Origin: JAICSD01 sp963836665
GTDB lineage: Bacteria > Acidobacteriota > Vicinamibacteria > Vicinamibacterales > 2-12-FULL-66-21
Assembly: GCA_963836665.1 (NCBI GenBank)
Contig: CAWIKL010000001.1
Coordinates: 1,674,001-1,738,000, forward strand
Direction: 5' to 3'
Length of the DNA stretch: 64,000 nucleotides
Part shown: in pieces, positions 43,280 through 51,522 of the stretch
How the letters are laid out: every line of letters begins with the position of its first letter
Position numbering within the stretch: position 1 is the first letter of the stretch
Position numbers and translations under genes: made by a program
Notes under the pieces: generated by a model
What the model was told of the DNA's origin: nothing
The model's database searches: none
Seen by the model: the letters and a program-made list of their open reading frames with translations, nothing else

Positions 43280-44643
43280 CCAAAACTACCGGCACCATCC
43301 TCTTAGTCGACGACGAAGCCAAGATCCGCAACGCCCTGGCGCAGGCCCTGCGCGAGGACGGGCACGAAGTCGTGGCCGTCGGCAGCCCGCGCGAGGCGCA
43401 GCGGCTGCTCGGGCGCGGCAACTTCGACGTCCTGCTGCTCGACAACCTGATGCCCGAGCTGACGGGCCTCGACCTGATTCGCGAGCTGGTCTCGTCGACG
43501 CCGGTCGAGGAGCGCCCGCAGATCCTGCTGATGACCGCGCACGCCACCGTGGAGAGCGCGATCGAGGCGATGAAGCTTGGTGCACTCGACTACCTGCAGA
43601 AGCCGTTCGAGATCGACGAGCTGCTGGTCGTCGTCAACCGCGCGCTGGACCACCAGCGCCTGCGGACCCAGCACGGCTACCTGCTCAAGGAGCGCGACGA
43701 GGAGTTCAACCAGTACGGCATCGTCGGGCGCAGCAAGCGGGTCCAGGATGTCATCCGCACCGCAGAAATGGTGGCGAAAACGAAGAGCACGGTGCTGATC
43801 ACCGGCGAGACCGGCACTGGCAAGGAAATGGTGGCGCGCGCCATCCACTTCCACAGCTCGCAGCGCGAGAACCCGCTGGTCAAGGTGAACTGCGCCGCGC
43901 TCCCCGAGAATCTTCTCGAATCGGAGCTGTTCGGCCACGTCAGGGGCGCCTTCACCGGCGCGCTGAACAACAAGAAGGGAAAGTTCGCGCTGGCCGACGG
44001 CGGCAGCATCTTCCTCGACGAGATCGGGACGATGGCGCCGCCCCTGCAATCCAAGTTGCTGCGGGTGCTGCAGGAGCGCGAGTTCGAGCCGCTTGGCTCG
44101 GAGCGCAGCTACAGGGTCGACGTCCGGGTCATCGCCGCGACCAATCGCGATCTGCGGCAGATGGTCTCGGCCGGACAGTTCCAGGAAGACCTCTACTACC
44201 GCCTCAACGTCATCCCGATCCACATGCCACCGTTGCGCGAGCGGCGCGAGGACATCCCGCTGCTGGTCGATCACTTCGTGCGCAAGCACGCGCAGCGCGC
44301 CGGCAAGCGCATCGACGGACTCGAGGCGGGCGTACTCGAAGCGTTGCAGGCGGCTGACTGGCCCGGTAACGTGCGCGAGCTCGAAAACACCATCGAGCGC
44401 GCGGTGGTGCTGTCGGTCGGGTCGCGCGTGGGTCCCGAGGTGGTGCGGCTCCTTGGCGTTGCGTCGGCGCCGTCGGCGGGGCTGCCCTCGCCGTTGCTGC
44501 GCGCCAATCTCGACTGGGCGGAGCGCGAAACCGTGCGTCGGTCGCTCGATGCCGCCAACGGCGTGAAGAAAGACGCCGCCGAGGCGATGGGGATCAGCCA
44601 GCGCGCCCTCAGCTACTACCTCGCCAAACACCGGATCGAGTGA
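43276..44643 (+). CDS. NtrC-family sigma54-dependent response regulator
   Basis: A 455-residue activator. The receiver (LLVDDEAKIRN, acceptor Asp56 in LLLDNLMPELTG, Lys in YLQKPFEIDEL) is followed by an AAA+ domain with Walker A GETGTGKE, the sigma54-contact loop GAFTGA at 224-229, Walker B ILDEIG-type FLDEIGTM and RLNVIPI. It ends in a Fis-like HTH (KKDAAEAMGISQRALSYYL). An intact GAFTGA loop means it can drive sigma54 promoters, and a good one lies 77 bp after its stop. Confidence 0.95.
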   Translation: MTKTTGTILLVDDEAKIRNALAQALREDGHEVVAVGSPREAQRLLGRGNFDVLLLDNLMPELTGLDLIRELVSSTPVEERPQILLMTAHATVESAIEAMKLGALDYLQKPFEIDELLVVVNRALDHQRLRTQHGYLLKERDEEFNQYGIVGRSKRVQDVIRTAEMVAKTKSTVLITGETGTGKEMVARAIHFHSSQRENPLVKVNCAALPENLLESELFGHVRGAFTGALNNKKGKFALADGGSIFLDEIGTMAPPLQSKLLRVLQEREFEPLGSERSYRVDVRVIAATNRDLRQMVSAGQFQEDLYYRLNVIPIHMPPLRERREDIPLLVDHFVRKHAQRAGKRIDGLEAGVLEALQAADWPGNVRELENTIERAVVLSVGSRVGPEVVRLLGVASAPSAGLPSPLLRANLDWAERETVRRSLDAANGVKKDAAEAMGISQRALSYYLAKHRIE

Positions 44644-44651
44644 CTTTCGGT

Positions 44652-44683
44652 TTTCGTAAATTATTTCTCCGCCGGTAACGAAA
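44652..44683 (+). promoter_or_regulatory. Candidate upstream activator site (TTTCGT ... ACGAAA)
   Basis: Inverted TTTCGT and ACGAAA half-sites (44652-44657 and 44678-44683) lie 60-95 bp upstream of the predicted sigma54 start, at the right distance for a bound NtrC-type hexamer. Imperfect flanking symmetry; binding is inferred. Confidence 0.3.
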
Positions 44684-44719
44684 CACCTCAGTCTTGCGGT
44701 GGTTTCTGGGCCAAAGCCC

Positions 44720-44733
44720 GGCACCGCGTTTGC
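44720..44733 (+). promoter_or_regulatory. rpoN-dependent promoter: Sigma54 (-24/-12) promoter
   Basis: GGCACCGCGTTTGC has the invariant GG and GC exactly 10 bp apart and matches the GGCAC-N5-TTGC consensus in full. The predicted start is near 44745, so the transcript would begin about 4 nt before ATG 44749. It lies 77 bp after the gene of the cognate-looking NtrC-type activator. Confidence 0.8.
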
Positions 44734-44748
44734 CTTTCCCTGGACACG

Positions 44749-45636
44749 ATGACAATTCGACCGACAGCCGCCTGCGGCGCTTGCCTGCTTCTGGCGCTCA
44801 CCCTTGCACGACCCGCTGCCGCACAGGACGCGGCGCCGCCGGTGCCACCGGCTGACGCCCAAGCCGCCAACCCGGCGCCGCCCGCCGAATCCAACCCGGA
44901 CGTCCGCCTCGATCCGCTGCAGCCCGATTTCAACCTGGCTGCGCTGCCGACGACGCTGCGGCTTCCCGAGCACAAGTTGGCGTTCCGCGTCACGCACCGG
45001 TTCACGCGCTCGCTCGGCGAGGGCAATTTCGGTGATCTGCTCTCCAACTTCTTCGGCTTCGACTCAGCGGCGCAGATCGGTCTCGAACTGCGCTACGGGC
45101 TGCTGCCCGGGACCCAAGTTGGGGTGCACCGTACCAGCGACAAGACGATCGAGCTCTTCGGGCAGCAGAACCTGATGCAGCAGAAGCCCGACGGGCATCC
45201 GCTCGGCATGGACTTCATTGCGACCTACGAAGGCCTGAACAACATGAAGGACCAGAAAATGGGCGCGCTCGGGCTGCTCGTCTCGCGCAAGCTGGGAAAA
45301 ATCGCGGCGGTCTATGCCGAACCGATGGTGGTGTTCAACAGCAAGATCAATCCGGCCGATCCCAGCACCGACACCGACACCGGCATGATCGGCCTGGGCA
45401 CGCGGGTGCGCATCCGTCCGACGACCTACCTCATTGGCGAGATCACGCCGCGCTTCAGCGGCTATCGTCCCGGTGTGGATCAGATGTCGTTCGCCCTCGA
45501 GGCCCGCGCCGGCGGCCACACGTTCCAGGTCAACTTTTCCAACGGCTTCGGAACCACGCTCGGGCAACTCGCCCGTGGCGGCATCGACAACAATTCATGG
45601 TTCATCGGCTTCAACATCTCACGCAAGTTCTTCTGA
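44749..45636 (+). CDS. DUF5777-like outer-membrane beta-barrel protein
   Basis: A 295-residue secreted protein. A signal peptide (to about AAAQD) and a Pro/Ala-rich spacer precede a region of alternating strands that ends in NISRKFF, typical for barrel proteins. Landmarks FRVTHRFTRSLGEGNFGDL and GLELRYGLLPGTQVGVHR match the DUF5777 family as I remember it; members occur beside cytochromes, YceI and copper proteins. It is the first gene after the sigma54 promoter and is followed 8 bp later by a cupredoxin lipoprotein. Confidence 0.83.
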   Translation: MTIRPTAACGACLLLALTLARPAAAQDAAPPVPPADAQAANPAPPAESNPDVRLDPLQPDFNLAALPTTLRLPEHKLAFRVTHRFTRSLGEGNFGDLLSNFFGFDSAAQIGLELRYGLLPGTQVGVHRTSDKTIELFGQQNLMQQKPDGHPLGMDFIATYEGLNNMKDQKMGALGLLVSRKLGKIAAVYAEPMVVFNSKINPADPSTDTDTGMIGLGTRVRIRPTTYLIGEITPRFSGYRPGVDQMSFALEARAGGHTFQVNFSNGFGTTLGQLARGGIDNNSWFIGFNISRKFF

Positions 45637-45643
45637 GACATTT

Positions 45644-46066
45644 ATGATCAATCTTCGCTCTCGATTCCTGTTCCCACTGGCAGCGCTCGCCATGCTCGCG
45701 GGGTGCGGCGGTTCATCGACCTCTCCCGGCGGCGGCGGCGTCGCGGTTATCGTCAAGGACGGCGGCACCGGCGGTCCGAGCGGCGCCACGGTCACGATGA
45801 CGGCCAACGGCGTCAGTCCTTCGACCGTGACCGTGTCGGTCGGCCAGACTGTGACCTTCGTCAACAACGACAACCGCTCGCGCGAGATCGCCTCGAACCC
45901 GCATCCGCAGCACGGCAGCTGTCCCGGCATCGAGGGTGGCCTCGGAGTCCTGGCGCCGGGCCAGACCGCCCAGACGCACAACTTCGGCAACACCGGCACC
46001 TGCGGCTACCACGATCACCAGGACGACACGAACACGAAGTTCCAGGGTTCGATCGTCGTCCAGTGA
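45644..46066 (+). CDS. Cupredoxin-like lipoprotein
   Basis: A 140-residue lipoprotein (lipobox LAGC, Cys21) with a Ser/Gly-rich linker and one plastocyanin-like domain: GVSPSTVTVSVGQTVTFVNND is the usual first strand pair. His residues in NPHPQHGSC and Cys/His residues in CGYHDHQD lie where copper ligands are expected. The arrangement differs from blue copper proteins, so copper binding is likely but not certain. It is co-transcribed with the barrel protein from the sigma54 promoter. A long hairpin follows the stop. Confidence 0.82.
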   Translation: MINLRSRFLFPLAALAMLAGCGGSSTSPGGGGVAVIVKDGGTGGPSGATVTMTANGVSPSTVTVSVGQTVTFVNNDNRSREIASNPHPQHGSCPGIEGGLGVLAPGQTAQTHNFGNTGTCGYHDHQDDTNTKFQGSIVVQ

Positions 46067-46074
46067 CACAAAAT

Positions 46075-46186
46075 CCACGACAGTAGGCGAAGGGCGCGAC
46101 AGGCGACACGAGCCAGACGAAGGGTTTCGGGAGGTCCTTTGCTCTATCGTCGCCGCCGTGTTCGCGTCCTTCGCCTGCCGTCGTGG
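46075..46186. repeat. 25-bp imperfect inverted repeat with 62-nt loop
   Basis: Arms 46075-46099 and 46162-46186 match at 22 of 25 positions; two of the three mismatches are G-U compatible in RNA. The loop contains a further GGCGAC/GTCGCC pair. It lies at the end of the sigma54 operon, where it could stabilise or end the transcript, and next to the remnant genes, where it might mark a rearrangement point. Confidence 0.7.
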
Positions 46187-46194
46187 CCTTCGCG

Positions 46195-46266
46195 CTATCT
46201 CCCGGTGAACTTCGGCTTTCGTTTCTCGAGAAACGCTGACGCGCCCTCGCGTTTGTCTTCGGCATC
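46195..46266 (-). pseudogene. Remnant: C-terminal tail of an enoyl-CoA hydratase
   Basis: The minus strand encodes AEDKREGASAFLEKRKPKF and then TGR followed by a stop. This is the standard end of enoyl-CoA hydratases; compare EDAKEGIAANLEKRQPNFSGR split over the end of the intact gene at 51519-52316. Nothing hydratase-like precedes it. Only about 23 codons survive. It butts directly onto an ADOP fragment on the other strand. Confidence 0.75.
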
Positions 46267-46689
46267 CACCCCGATCGGCCGGCGCAGCCGGAGCTCTATT
46301 ACGCAGCGGCACAGAACTGGTCGCAAGTCTCGGATCTCGGCATGACCCTCGTCGTTGGCACTGATGGCAATCCGGACACGAGCATCGATCGCGTCCGCTC
46401 TACGGTGCGCGAGGTCGACCCGCTGCTCGCCGTGTTCGAGGTGAAGACGATGGAGCAGGTCCTGCGCCAGGGCATCTGGCTCACGACGCTCGGGCTCGGC
46501 GCTGGGGCAGCGCTCGTCTTTGCCGCGGCGCCGTTGCTGCACGACCTGCCCGTCACCGTCCGCCCGCCCGACACCGTGCTGGTGGTCCCGCTGGCGGCCG
46601 GACTCGCCGGGGTCACGCTGCTCGCCTGCCTGTTGCCGGCGATCCGCGCGGCGCGCGTCGATCCGATGTCGGTGCTGCGAAGCGACTGA
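46264..46689 (+). pseudogene. Remnant of an ADOP permease with an internal deletion
   Basis: One open frame encodes PAQPELYYAAAQNWSQVSD and the last periplasmic strand (IDRVRSTVREVDPLLAVFEV), then jumps after KTMEQVLRQ to the final two membrane helices and the family end PAIRAARVDPMSVLRSD. The first helix of the last FtsX domain and its ALGA motif, about 70-80 residues, are missing. There is no start codon or 5' half. This is a decayed sixth of an ADOP gene. Confidence 0.8.
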
Positions 46690-46701
46690 GAGAGGCGTAT
46701 C

Positions 46702-47169
46702 ATGAGGCGCATGACTCGAATGCTTTCGATCGCCCTCTCGATGCTCGTTCTGACCGGAGCGGCCGCCGCCCAGGAGAAGCCCAGCTTCGTCGGCACGTGG
46801 AAGCTCGTCGGCGAGGCGCCTGACGGGTTCACTCCTACACAGATTGTCGTGGCGCAGGACACCGCGCTGCTGTCGGTGACCACCACCGGCCAGATGGGGG
46901 AGTTCAAGACGACCTACAAACTCGACGGCACCGCGGGATCGAGCCCGCTGGATTTTCAGGGCAACATGATCGATCGCACGACAAAGGCGACGTGGAACGA
47001 GAACAAGCTGACGCTCAGCGCGGTGTCCGACATGGGCGGCCAGACGATCGAGATCAAGAGCGTGGTCTCCGCCGGACCGGACGGGACGATGATCCTCGAA
47101 ACGACTTTCCCCGATTTTCAGGGGGGCGGCGGGCCGATTACGAGCAAGGCGGCCTACAAAAAGTCGTAA
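46702..47169 (+). CDS. Small secreted beta-rich protein, unknown function
   Basis: A 155-residue exported protein (signal peptide ending at AAAAQ). The mature part opens with SFVGTWKLVGEAP, the typical start of a lipocalin-like domain, and has repeated strands with Thr/Val alternation. Similar small proteins are frequent in acidobacteria. A GAGAGG ribosome site lies 7 nt upstream. It follows the ADOP remnant; there is no evident partner. Confidence 0.75.
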   Translation: MRRMTRMLSIALSMLVLTGAAAAQEKPSFVGTWKLVGEAPDGFTPTQIVVAQDTALLSVTTTGQMGEFKTTYKLDGTAGSSPLDFQGNMIDRTTKATWNENKLTLSAVSDMGGQTIEIKSVVSAGPDGTMILETTFPDFQGGGGPITSKAAYKKS

Positions 47170-47191
47170 GCCGGGCCTGCGAGGCCCGCAT

Positions 47192-48040
47192 TCAATACTC
47201 GTAGACGCCGTGTCCGACCTTTTTCCCGAGTCGCCCTGCCTTCACGTACTGGGCGAGCAGCGGACACGGCCGGTATTTCTCCCCCAGGCTTCGGTGCAGG
47301 TACTCGAGGATGCTGAGACGCGTGTCGAGACCGACGAGATCAACGAGCTCGAACGGGCCCATCGGATGGTTCAACCCGAGCTTGAGCGCCTTGTCGATGT
47401 CGGGTGCCGAGGCCACTCCCTCCATCAGCATGTAAAACGCCTCGTTGCCGATGCTGGCATTGACGCGGGTGGTAATGAACCCAGGCGATTCGCGGACGAG
47501 CACTGTCTCCTTGCCCATCCGCCGCGCGACGCCCTCGATCGCCTCGAGCGACGCCGGCGTGCTTTCCAGCGCTCGGACGATCTCGACGAGCTTCATCTTG
47601 TGGACGGGATTGAAGAAATGCATCCCGACCACGCGGCCTGGCGTGCGGATTGAGCCGGCCAGCTCGGTGATGCTCAGCGCCGACGTGTTCGACGCAATGA
47701 CCGCGCTCGCGGGGGCGAGCTGTTCGATCTGCTGAAGCAGCTGCAGCTTGAGGTCGATTTTCTCGGGCACCGCTTCGATCACCATCTCGGCACCGGCGAG
47801 CGCGTCGGGAAGCGACGTCGTCACGGCAAGGCGCTTCAGCATCGTCTCGGCGTCGGCGGCAGTCGTCTTGCCGAGCTCGACGCCTTTCTTCACGATCTGT
47901 TCGATCGCGGCGCCGCCCTTATCGACCGCGGCGGGCGACAGGTCATAAAGGCGCGTCTGGTAGCCACCGGCGATCGCCGCGTGCGCAATCCCGTGCCCCA
48001 TCGTGCCGGCGCCAAGTACCGTTATGCGTGTGAGTGGCAT
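47192..48040 (-). CDS. 3-hydroxyacyl-CoA (3-hydroxybutyryl-CoA-type) dehydrogenase
   Basis: A 282-residue NAD-dependent dehydrogenase. The Rossmann motif GAGTMGHGIAHA opens the protein; the catalytic His lies in HFFNPVHKMKLVE with the Asn in SPGFITTRVN nearby. The C-terminal domain (GLNHPMGPFELVDLVGLDT) is standard. The length equals PaaH/Hbd. Its start overlaps the kynureninase-like gene by 19 bp, so it belongs to the aromatic-CoA operon. There it would oxidise 3-hydroxyadipyl-CoA to 3-oxoadipyl-CoA. The thiolase that should follow is not in this window. Confidence 0.94.
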   Translation of the reverse strand: MPLTRITVLGAGTMGHGIAHAAIAGGYQTRLYDLSPAAVDKGGAAIEQIVKKGVELGKTTAADAETMLKRLAVTTSLPDALAGAEMVIEAVPEKIDLKLQLLQQIEQLAPASAVIASNTSALSITELAGSIRTPGRVVGMHFFNPVHKMKLVEIVRALESTPASLEAIEGVARRMGKETVLVRESPGFITTRVNASIGNEAFYMLMEGVASAPDIDKALKLGLNHPMGPFELVDLVGLDTRLSILEYLHRSLGEKYRPCPLLAQYVKAGRLGKKVGHGVYEY

Positions 48041-49210
48041 ATGGCCGTCAATGTGCCGATGGCGTGATCGATCTCCGCCTCGGTGTTGTAGAAATGCGGC
48101 GCCATACGGATGCCGGCGCCTGGGCGGTGGTCGATGATTACCCCGCGCCGGATCAGCTCGTCGGCGACGACGGCGCCGTTGGGGACGTCGATAATGACGG
48201 AGCCGCCTCGCTCGTGATCGGCGTCGGGCGTATTGAGGCGGAACCCGGCGGCGCGAGCGCCGTCAATCAAGCGCCGCGTCAAGGCCAGCGAGCGGGCGCG
48301 GATGGCGTCGACGCCAATCGCAGCGACGATCTCATATCCGGCGCGCGCCGAATAGAGCGACGGGACGTTAGGCGTCCCGCTCTGGAACCGCTCGGGCGGC
48401 GCGGCGTAACGAATCGCGCCGGTGGCGAACTCGAACGGTGATTCGTGCGCGGCCCAGCCGACGAATGCCGGCTTCAGCGTTGCGGCCAGATCCGGGCGGA
48501 CGTAGAGGTAACCGGCACCGGGGCCGCCGCACAGCCACTTCACCGATCCCCCGACCGCGAAGTCGGCGCCCCAGGCGTCGAGTTGAATCGGCACGGTGCC
48601 GGCGCCCTGGTAGACGTCGAGAATCACGCGGGCGCCGACCCGGTGCGCCTTCTCGATCACCGCCCTGGCGTCGGTGATGAAGGCGCTCTTGAACAGCACC
48701 AGGGAGAGCGGGACGAGCAGCGTCCGCTCGTCGATGGCGTCGAGGAAGCGCTGGGTGTCGAGCCGGATTGGATCTTCGGCCGGCACGTAGACGATCTCGG
48801 CGCCGTAGCGGCGGAAACCCTCGAAGAGGTAGTGATTCGACGGAAACTCCAGATCCGTCATCACGATCTTTCGGCGCGGGCCGTCGTAGCTGAAGCACGA
48901 ACCGATGATGCTCTGAGCGACGGTGACGTTCTGGTGCATCGAGATCGTGTCGCGCGCCGCGCCAAGTACCGGCGCCAGCAGGTTGCCGGTGTCGCGTCCG
49001 ATCTCCCACCAGCCCTCGTACCACGCCCGCACACCACGGCTCGACCATTGGTCGGCGAACTGCTGCAGGTATTGCGCGGTCTTGCGGGGCATCGCGCCAA
49101 GCGAGTGGCTGACCAGGTAGGTGCAGGTTTCGACGATCGGGAATTCCTGGCGCCAGGTACTGGATGTCTTCAGCGGTGACGAGACCGCGACAGTTGAATT
49201 CTTGCGGCAT
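48022..49210 (-). CDS. Kynureninase-like PLP-dependent enzyme (apparent N-terminal frameshift)
   Basis: A class-V aminotransferase-fold enzyme, close in pattern to kynureninase. SLGAMPRK lies near the start, and SVKWLCGGPGAGYLYVR carries the PLP lysine in the kynureninase-type context. The natural ATG is at 49210, 17 bp after the amidohydrolase stop. From it the protein reads MPQEFNCRGLVTAEDIQY and then loses frame. Removing one G of GG at 49156-49157 joins it to WRQEFPIVETCTYLVSHS and gives an unbroken 395-residue enzyme. The remaining frame is intact to the stop. Whether the substrate is kynurenine or another amino acid cannot be read from sequence. Confidence 0.8.
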
Positions 49211-49226
49211 TTTCGGCTTCGAGTTG

Positions 49227-50069
49227 TCAGGGCCAGAGCGTCCTCGCGTTGCCGTCCAGGATGGCCTGCTTGGCGCCATCCGACAGCGGCAACGCGAGAA
49301 ACGCGTCGGCGTTCATCCGCATCGACTTTACCCCGGGGCTCGGCCAGTCGGTGCCCCAGATCGTCCTGCCGGCGATTTCCTCGAGACGCGGAAAGTACTC
49401 GAGCAGCTTCGCAGGCGGAATCCCGGAGAGCTCGAGGCAGACGTTGGGATGGCGGCGCACGAGAAAGAACGCGGCATCCATCCACAACGGCCGCCCGCCG
49501 TGCGCCAGCAGGATCCGCAGCTTCGGAAAATCGATCGCCACGTCATCGACGTCCATCGGATCGCCGAACCGGCTGCGGGCGCCAGGGAACACAGACGTGC
49601 CGGTGTGAATCGTGACCGGCACGCCGGCATCCTGGGCGACGCGATACAGGTCGGCGAGCGCCGGCAGTGCGTCCTGGTAAGCGTTGGCGCGGAACAACTG
49701 GTGCGGTGGATGCACCTTCAAGGCGCGCGCGCCGCGTTCGATGACACGCGCCGTGTCCCCGGCGACGTCCTGCGAAAAGCGCGGATTGACCGATCCAAAC
49801 GCGATCAGCCGCGACGGATCCGCCGCGGCGTAGCGGACGATCCAGTCGTTCGCCTCAGCCGTAAACCCCATCAGGTCGGGGCTGACATAGTTGATCAGCC
49901 CGACGCGGTCAATACCGTCGGCGTCCATGCGCGCCAACAGCCGCTTGGGATCCGCGGTGTAGCTTTCGAGCTCGGCACGATTGCTCTTGCCCGCCCAGAA
50001 CGTCTCCGCGATCGGCGGAGGCATCTGGTCGAAGGGTTGGATGTGGATGTGGGCGTCGGTGATCTGCAT
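49227..50069 (-). CDS. Amidohydrolase-2 family (ACMSD-like) metal-dependent hydrolase/decarboxylase
   Basis: A 280-residue TIM-barrel enzyme. His7-x-His9 (DAHIHI), a His in VTIHTGTS, another in ILLAHGG and the catalytic Asp in GTDWPSPG mark the amidohydrolase-2 metal site. This group includes aminocarboxymuconate-semialdehyde decarboxylase and related aromatic-acid decarboxylases. Its position between an aldehyde dehydrogenase and a kynureninase-like gene fits aromatic amino-acid or aromatic-acid breakdown, but the exact reaction is unknown. Confidence 0.87.
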   Translation of the reverse strand: MQITDAHIHIQPFDQMPPPIAETFWAGKSNRAELESYTADPKRLLARMDADGIDRVGLINYVSPDLMGFTAEANDWIVRYAAADPSRLIAFGSVNPRFSQDVAGDTARVIERGARALKVHPPHQLFRANAYQDALPALADLYRVAQDAGVPVTIHTGTSVFPGARSRFGDPMDVDDVAIDFPKLRILLAHGGRPLWMDAAFFLVRRHPNVCLELSGIPPAKLLEYFPRLEEIAGRTIWGTDWPSPGVKSMRMNADAFLALPLSDGAKQAILDGNARTLWP

Positions 50070-50079
50070 TGCGCCGCGA

Positions 50080-51522
50080 CTACATATTCAGGTCGACCCA
50101 CACGCTCTTCACCTGAGTGTAGTGCTCGATCGCGTGCGCGCTCATCTCGCGGCCGAAGCCGCTGGCCTTATAGCCGCCGAAGGGGGCGGCGGTGTCGAAG
50201 ACGTTGTAGGTATTGATCCAGACGGTCCCTGCCTGCAGCTTGCGGGCGACGTAGTGGGCTTTCTTGATATCGCGCGTCCAGACCGCGGCCGCCAGGCCGT
50301 ACTGGGTGTCGTTGGCCCGCGCGATGGCTTCGTCGAGGTCCGAGAACTCGATCGCCGCCAGCACCGGCCCGAAGATCTCTTCGCGCGCGATGGTCATCTG
50401 CGGAGTCACGCCGTCGAACACGGTCGGCTGGTAGAAGTAGCCTTTGCCTGTGCCGATGTCGGCGCGGCCGCCGCCGGCAACGAGCACCGCCCCTTCCTGC
50501 CTGGCGGTGTCGACATAGCGCTGGACTGTCTCGAGCTGCTTCTTCGACGCCAGCGATCCATAACGTGTCTTGGGGTCCATCGGATCGCCGGCAACGAGCT
50601 TCTTGGCGCGCGCGGCCAGCTTCTCCATGAACTGATCCTTGATCGAGCGATCGACCAGCAGCCGCGAGCCCGCGGCGCAGACCTCGCCCTTGCCGTAGAA
50701 GATGCCGGTCGTCGCGCCGCGCAGCGCGGCGTCGATATCGGCGTCGGGCAGGACGATGTTGGGGGACTTGCCGCCAAGCTCGAGCGTGATCTTCTTCAGC
50801 GTGTCGGCCGCGGCACGCATGATGCTCTTGCCGGTGCTGGTGTCACCGGTGAACGCGATCTTGTCGATGCCGGGGTGCTCGACGATGGCCTGGCCGACGC
50901 TCGATCCGGGCCCGGTGATGACATTGAGCACGCCGGCGGGGAGGCCGACCTCGACGGCGATCTCGCCGAGCACCAGTGCGGTTAGTGGCGTCTGGCTGGC
51001 CGGCTTGAGAATGACGACGTTGCCGGTCGCCAGCGCCGGGGCGACCTTCCACACCGCGAGCAGGAGCGGAAAGTTCCACGGCACGATCGCGGCGACGACG
51101 CCGAGCGGCTCGCGCAAGGTGTAGGTGAGGTAGTTGCCCTTGACCGGGATCGTTTCCCCCATCACCTTGTCGGCCCAGCCGGCGAAGTACTCGAGGCACT
51201 CGGCGGCAGCGGGAATCTCGATCTGCCGCGACTCGAAAATTGGTTTGCCGTTGTGGAGCGTCTCCAGCCGGGCGACTTCGTCGGCCCGCTCCATCAATCG
51301 GTCGGCGAGGCGGCTGACGAGCCGTCCGCGCTCGCGGGCCGACATCCGGCCCCATGGCCCGTCGAGCGCGGCGCGCGCGGCGGCGACGGCGGCGTCAACG
51401 TCACTCCGGTCGGCTGACGCGACGGTGCCGATCATCTCCTCGGTCGCCGGGTTGACTACGTCCATCGTCCGGCCGCCGGTCGCGGCGCGCCATTCGTTGT
51501 TGATGAGAAGCTGTTTGTTCAT
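50080..51522 (-). CDS. Aldehyde dehydrogenase (NAD(P)-dependent)
   Basis: A 480-residue ALDH-superfamily enzyme. The conserved blocks are IVPWNFPLLLAVWK, the base Glu in LELGGKSPN, the nucleophile Cys in GEVCAAGSRL and EEIFGPVLA. The sequence type is betaine-aldehyde/hydroxymuconic-semialdehyde-like, not the BoxD family. Next to BoxC, which releases 3,4-dehydroadipyl-CoA semialdehyde, it may take the place of BoxD; alternatively it oxidises aminomuconic semialdehyde. The start overlaps the hydratase stop by ATGA. Confidence 0.93.
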   Translation of the reverse strand: MNKQLLINNEWRAATGGRTMDVVNPATEEMIGTVASADRSDVDAAVAAARAALDGPWGRMSARERGRLVSRLADRLMERADEVARLETLHNGKPIFESRQIEIPAAAECLEYFAGWADKVMGETIPVKGNYLTYTLREPLGVVAAIVPWNFPLLLAVWKVAPALATGNVVILKPASQTPLTALVLGEIAVEVGLPAGVLNVITGPGSSVGQAIVEHPGIDKIAFTGDTSTGKSIMRAAADTLKKITLELGGKSPNIVLPDADIDAALRGATTGIFYGKGEVCAAGSRLLVDRSIKDQFMEKLAARAKKLVAGDPMDPKTRYGSLASKKQLETVQRYVDTARQEGAVLVAGGGRADIGTGKGYFYQPTVFDGVTPQMTIAREEIFGPVLAAIEFSDLDEAIARANDTQYGLAAAVWTRDIKKAHYVARKLQAGTVWINTYNVFDTAAPFGGYKASGFGREMSAHAIEHYTQVKSVWVDLNM

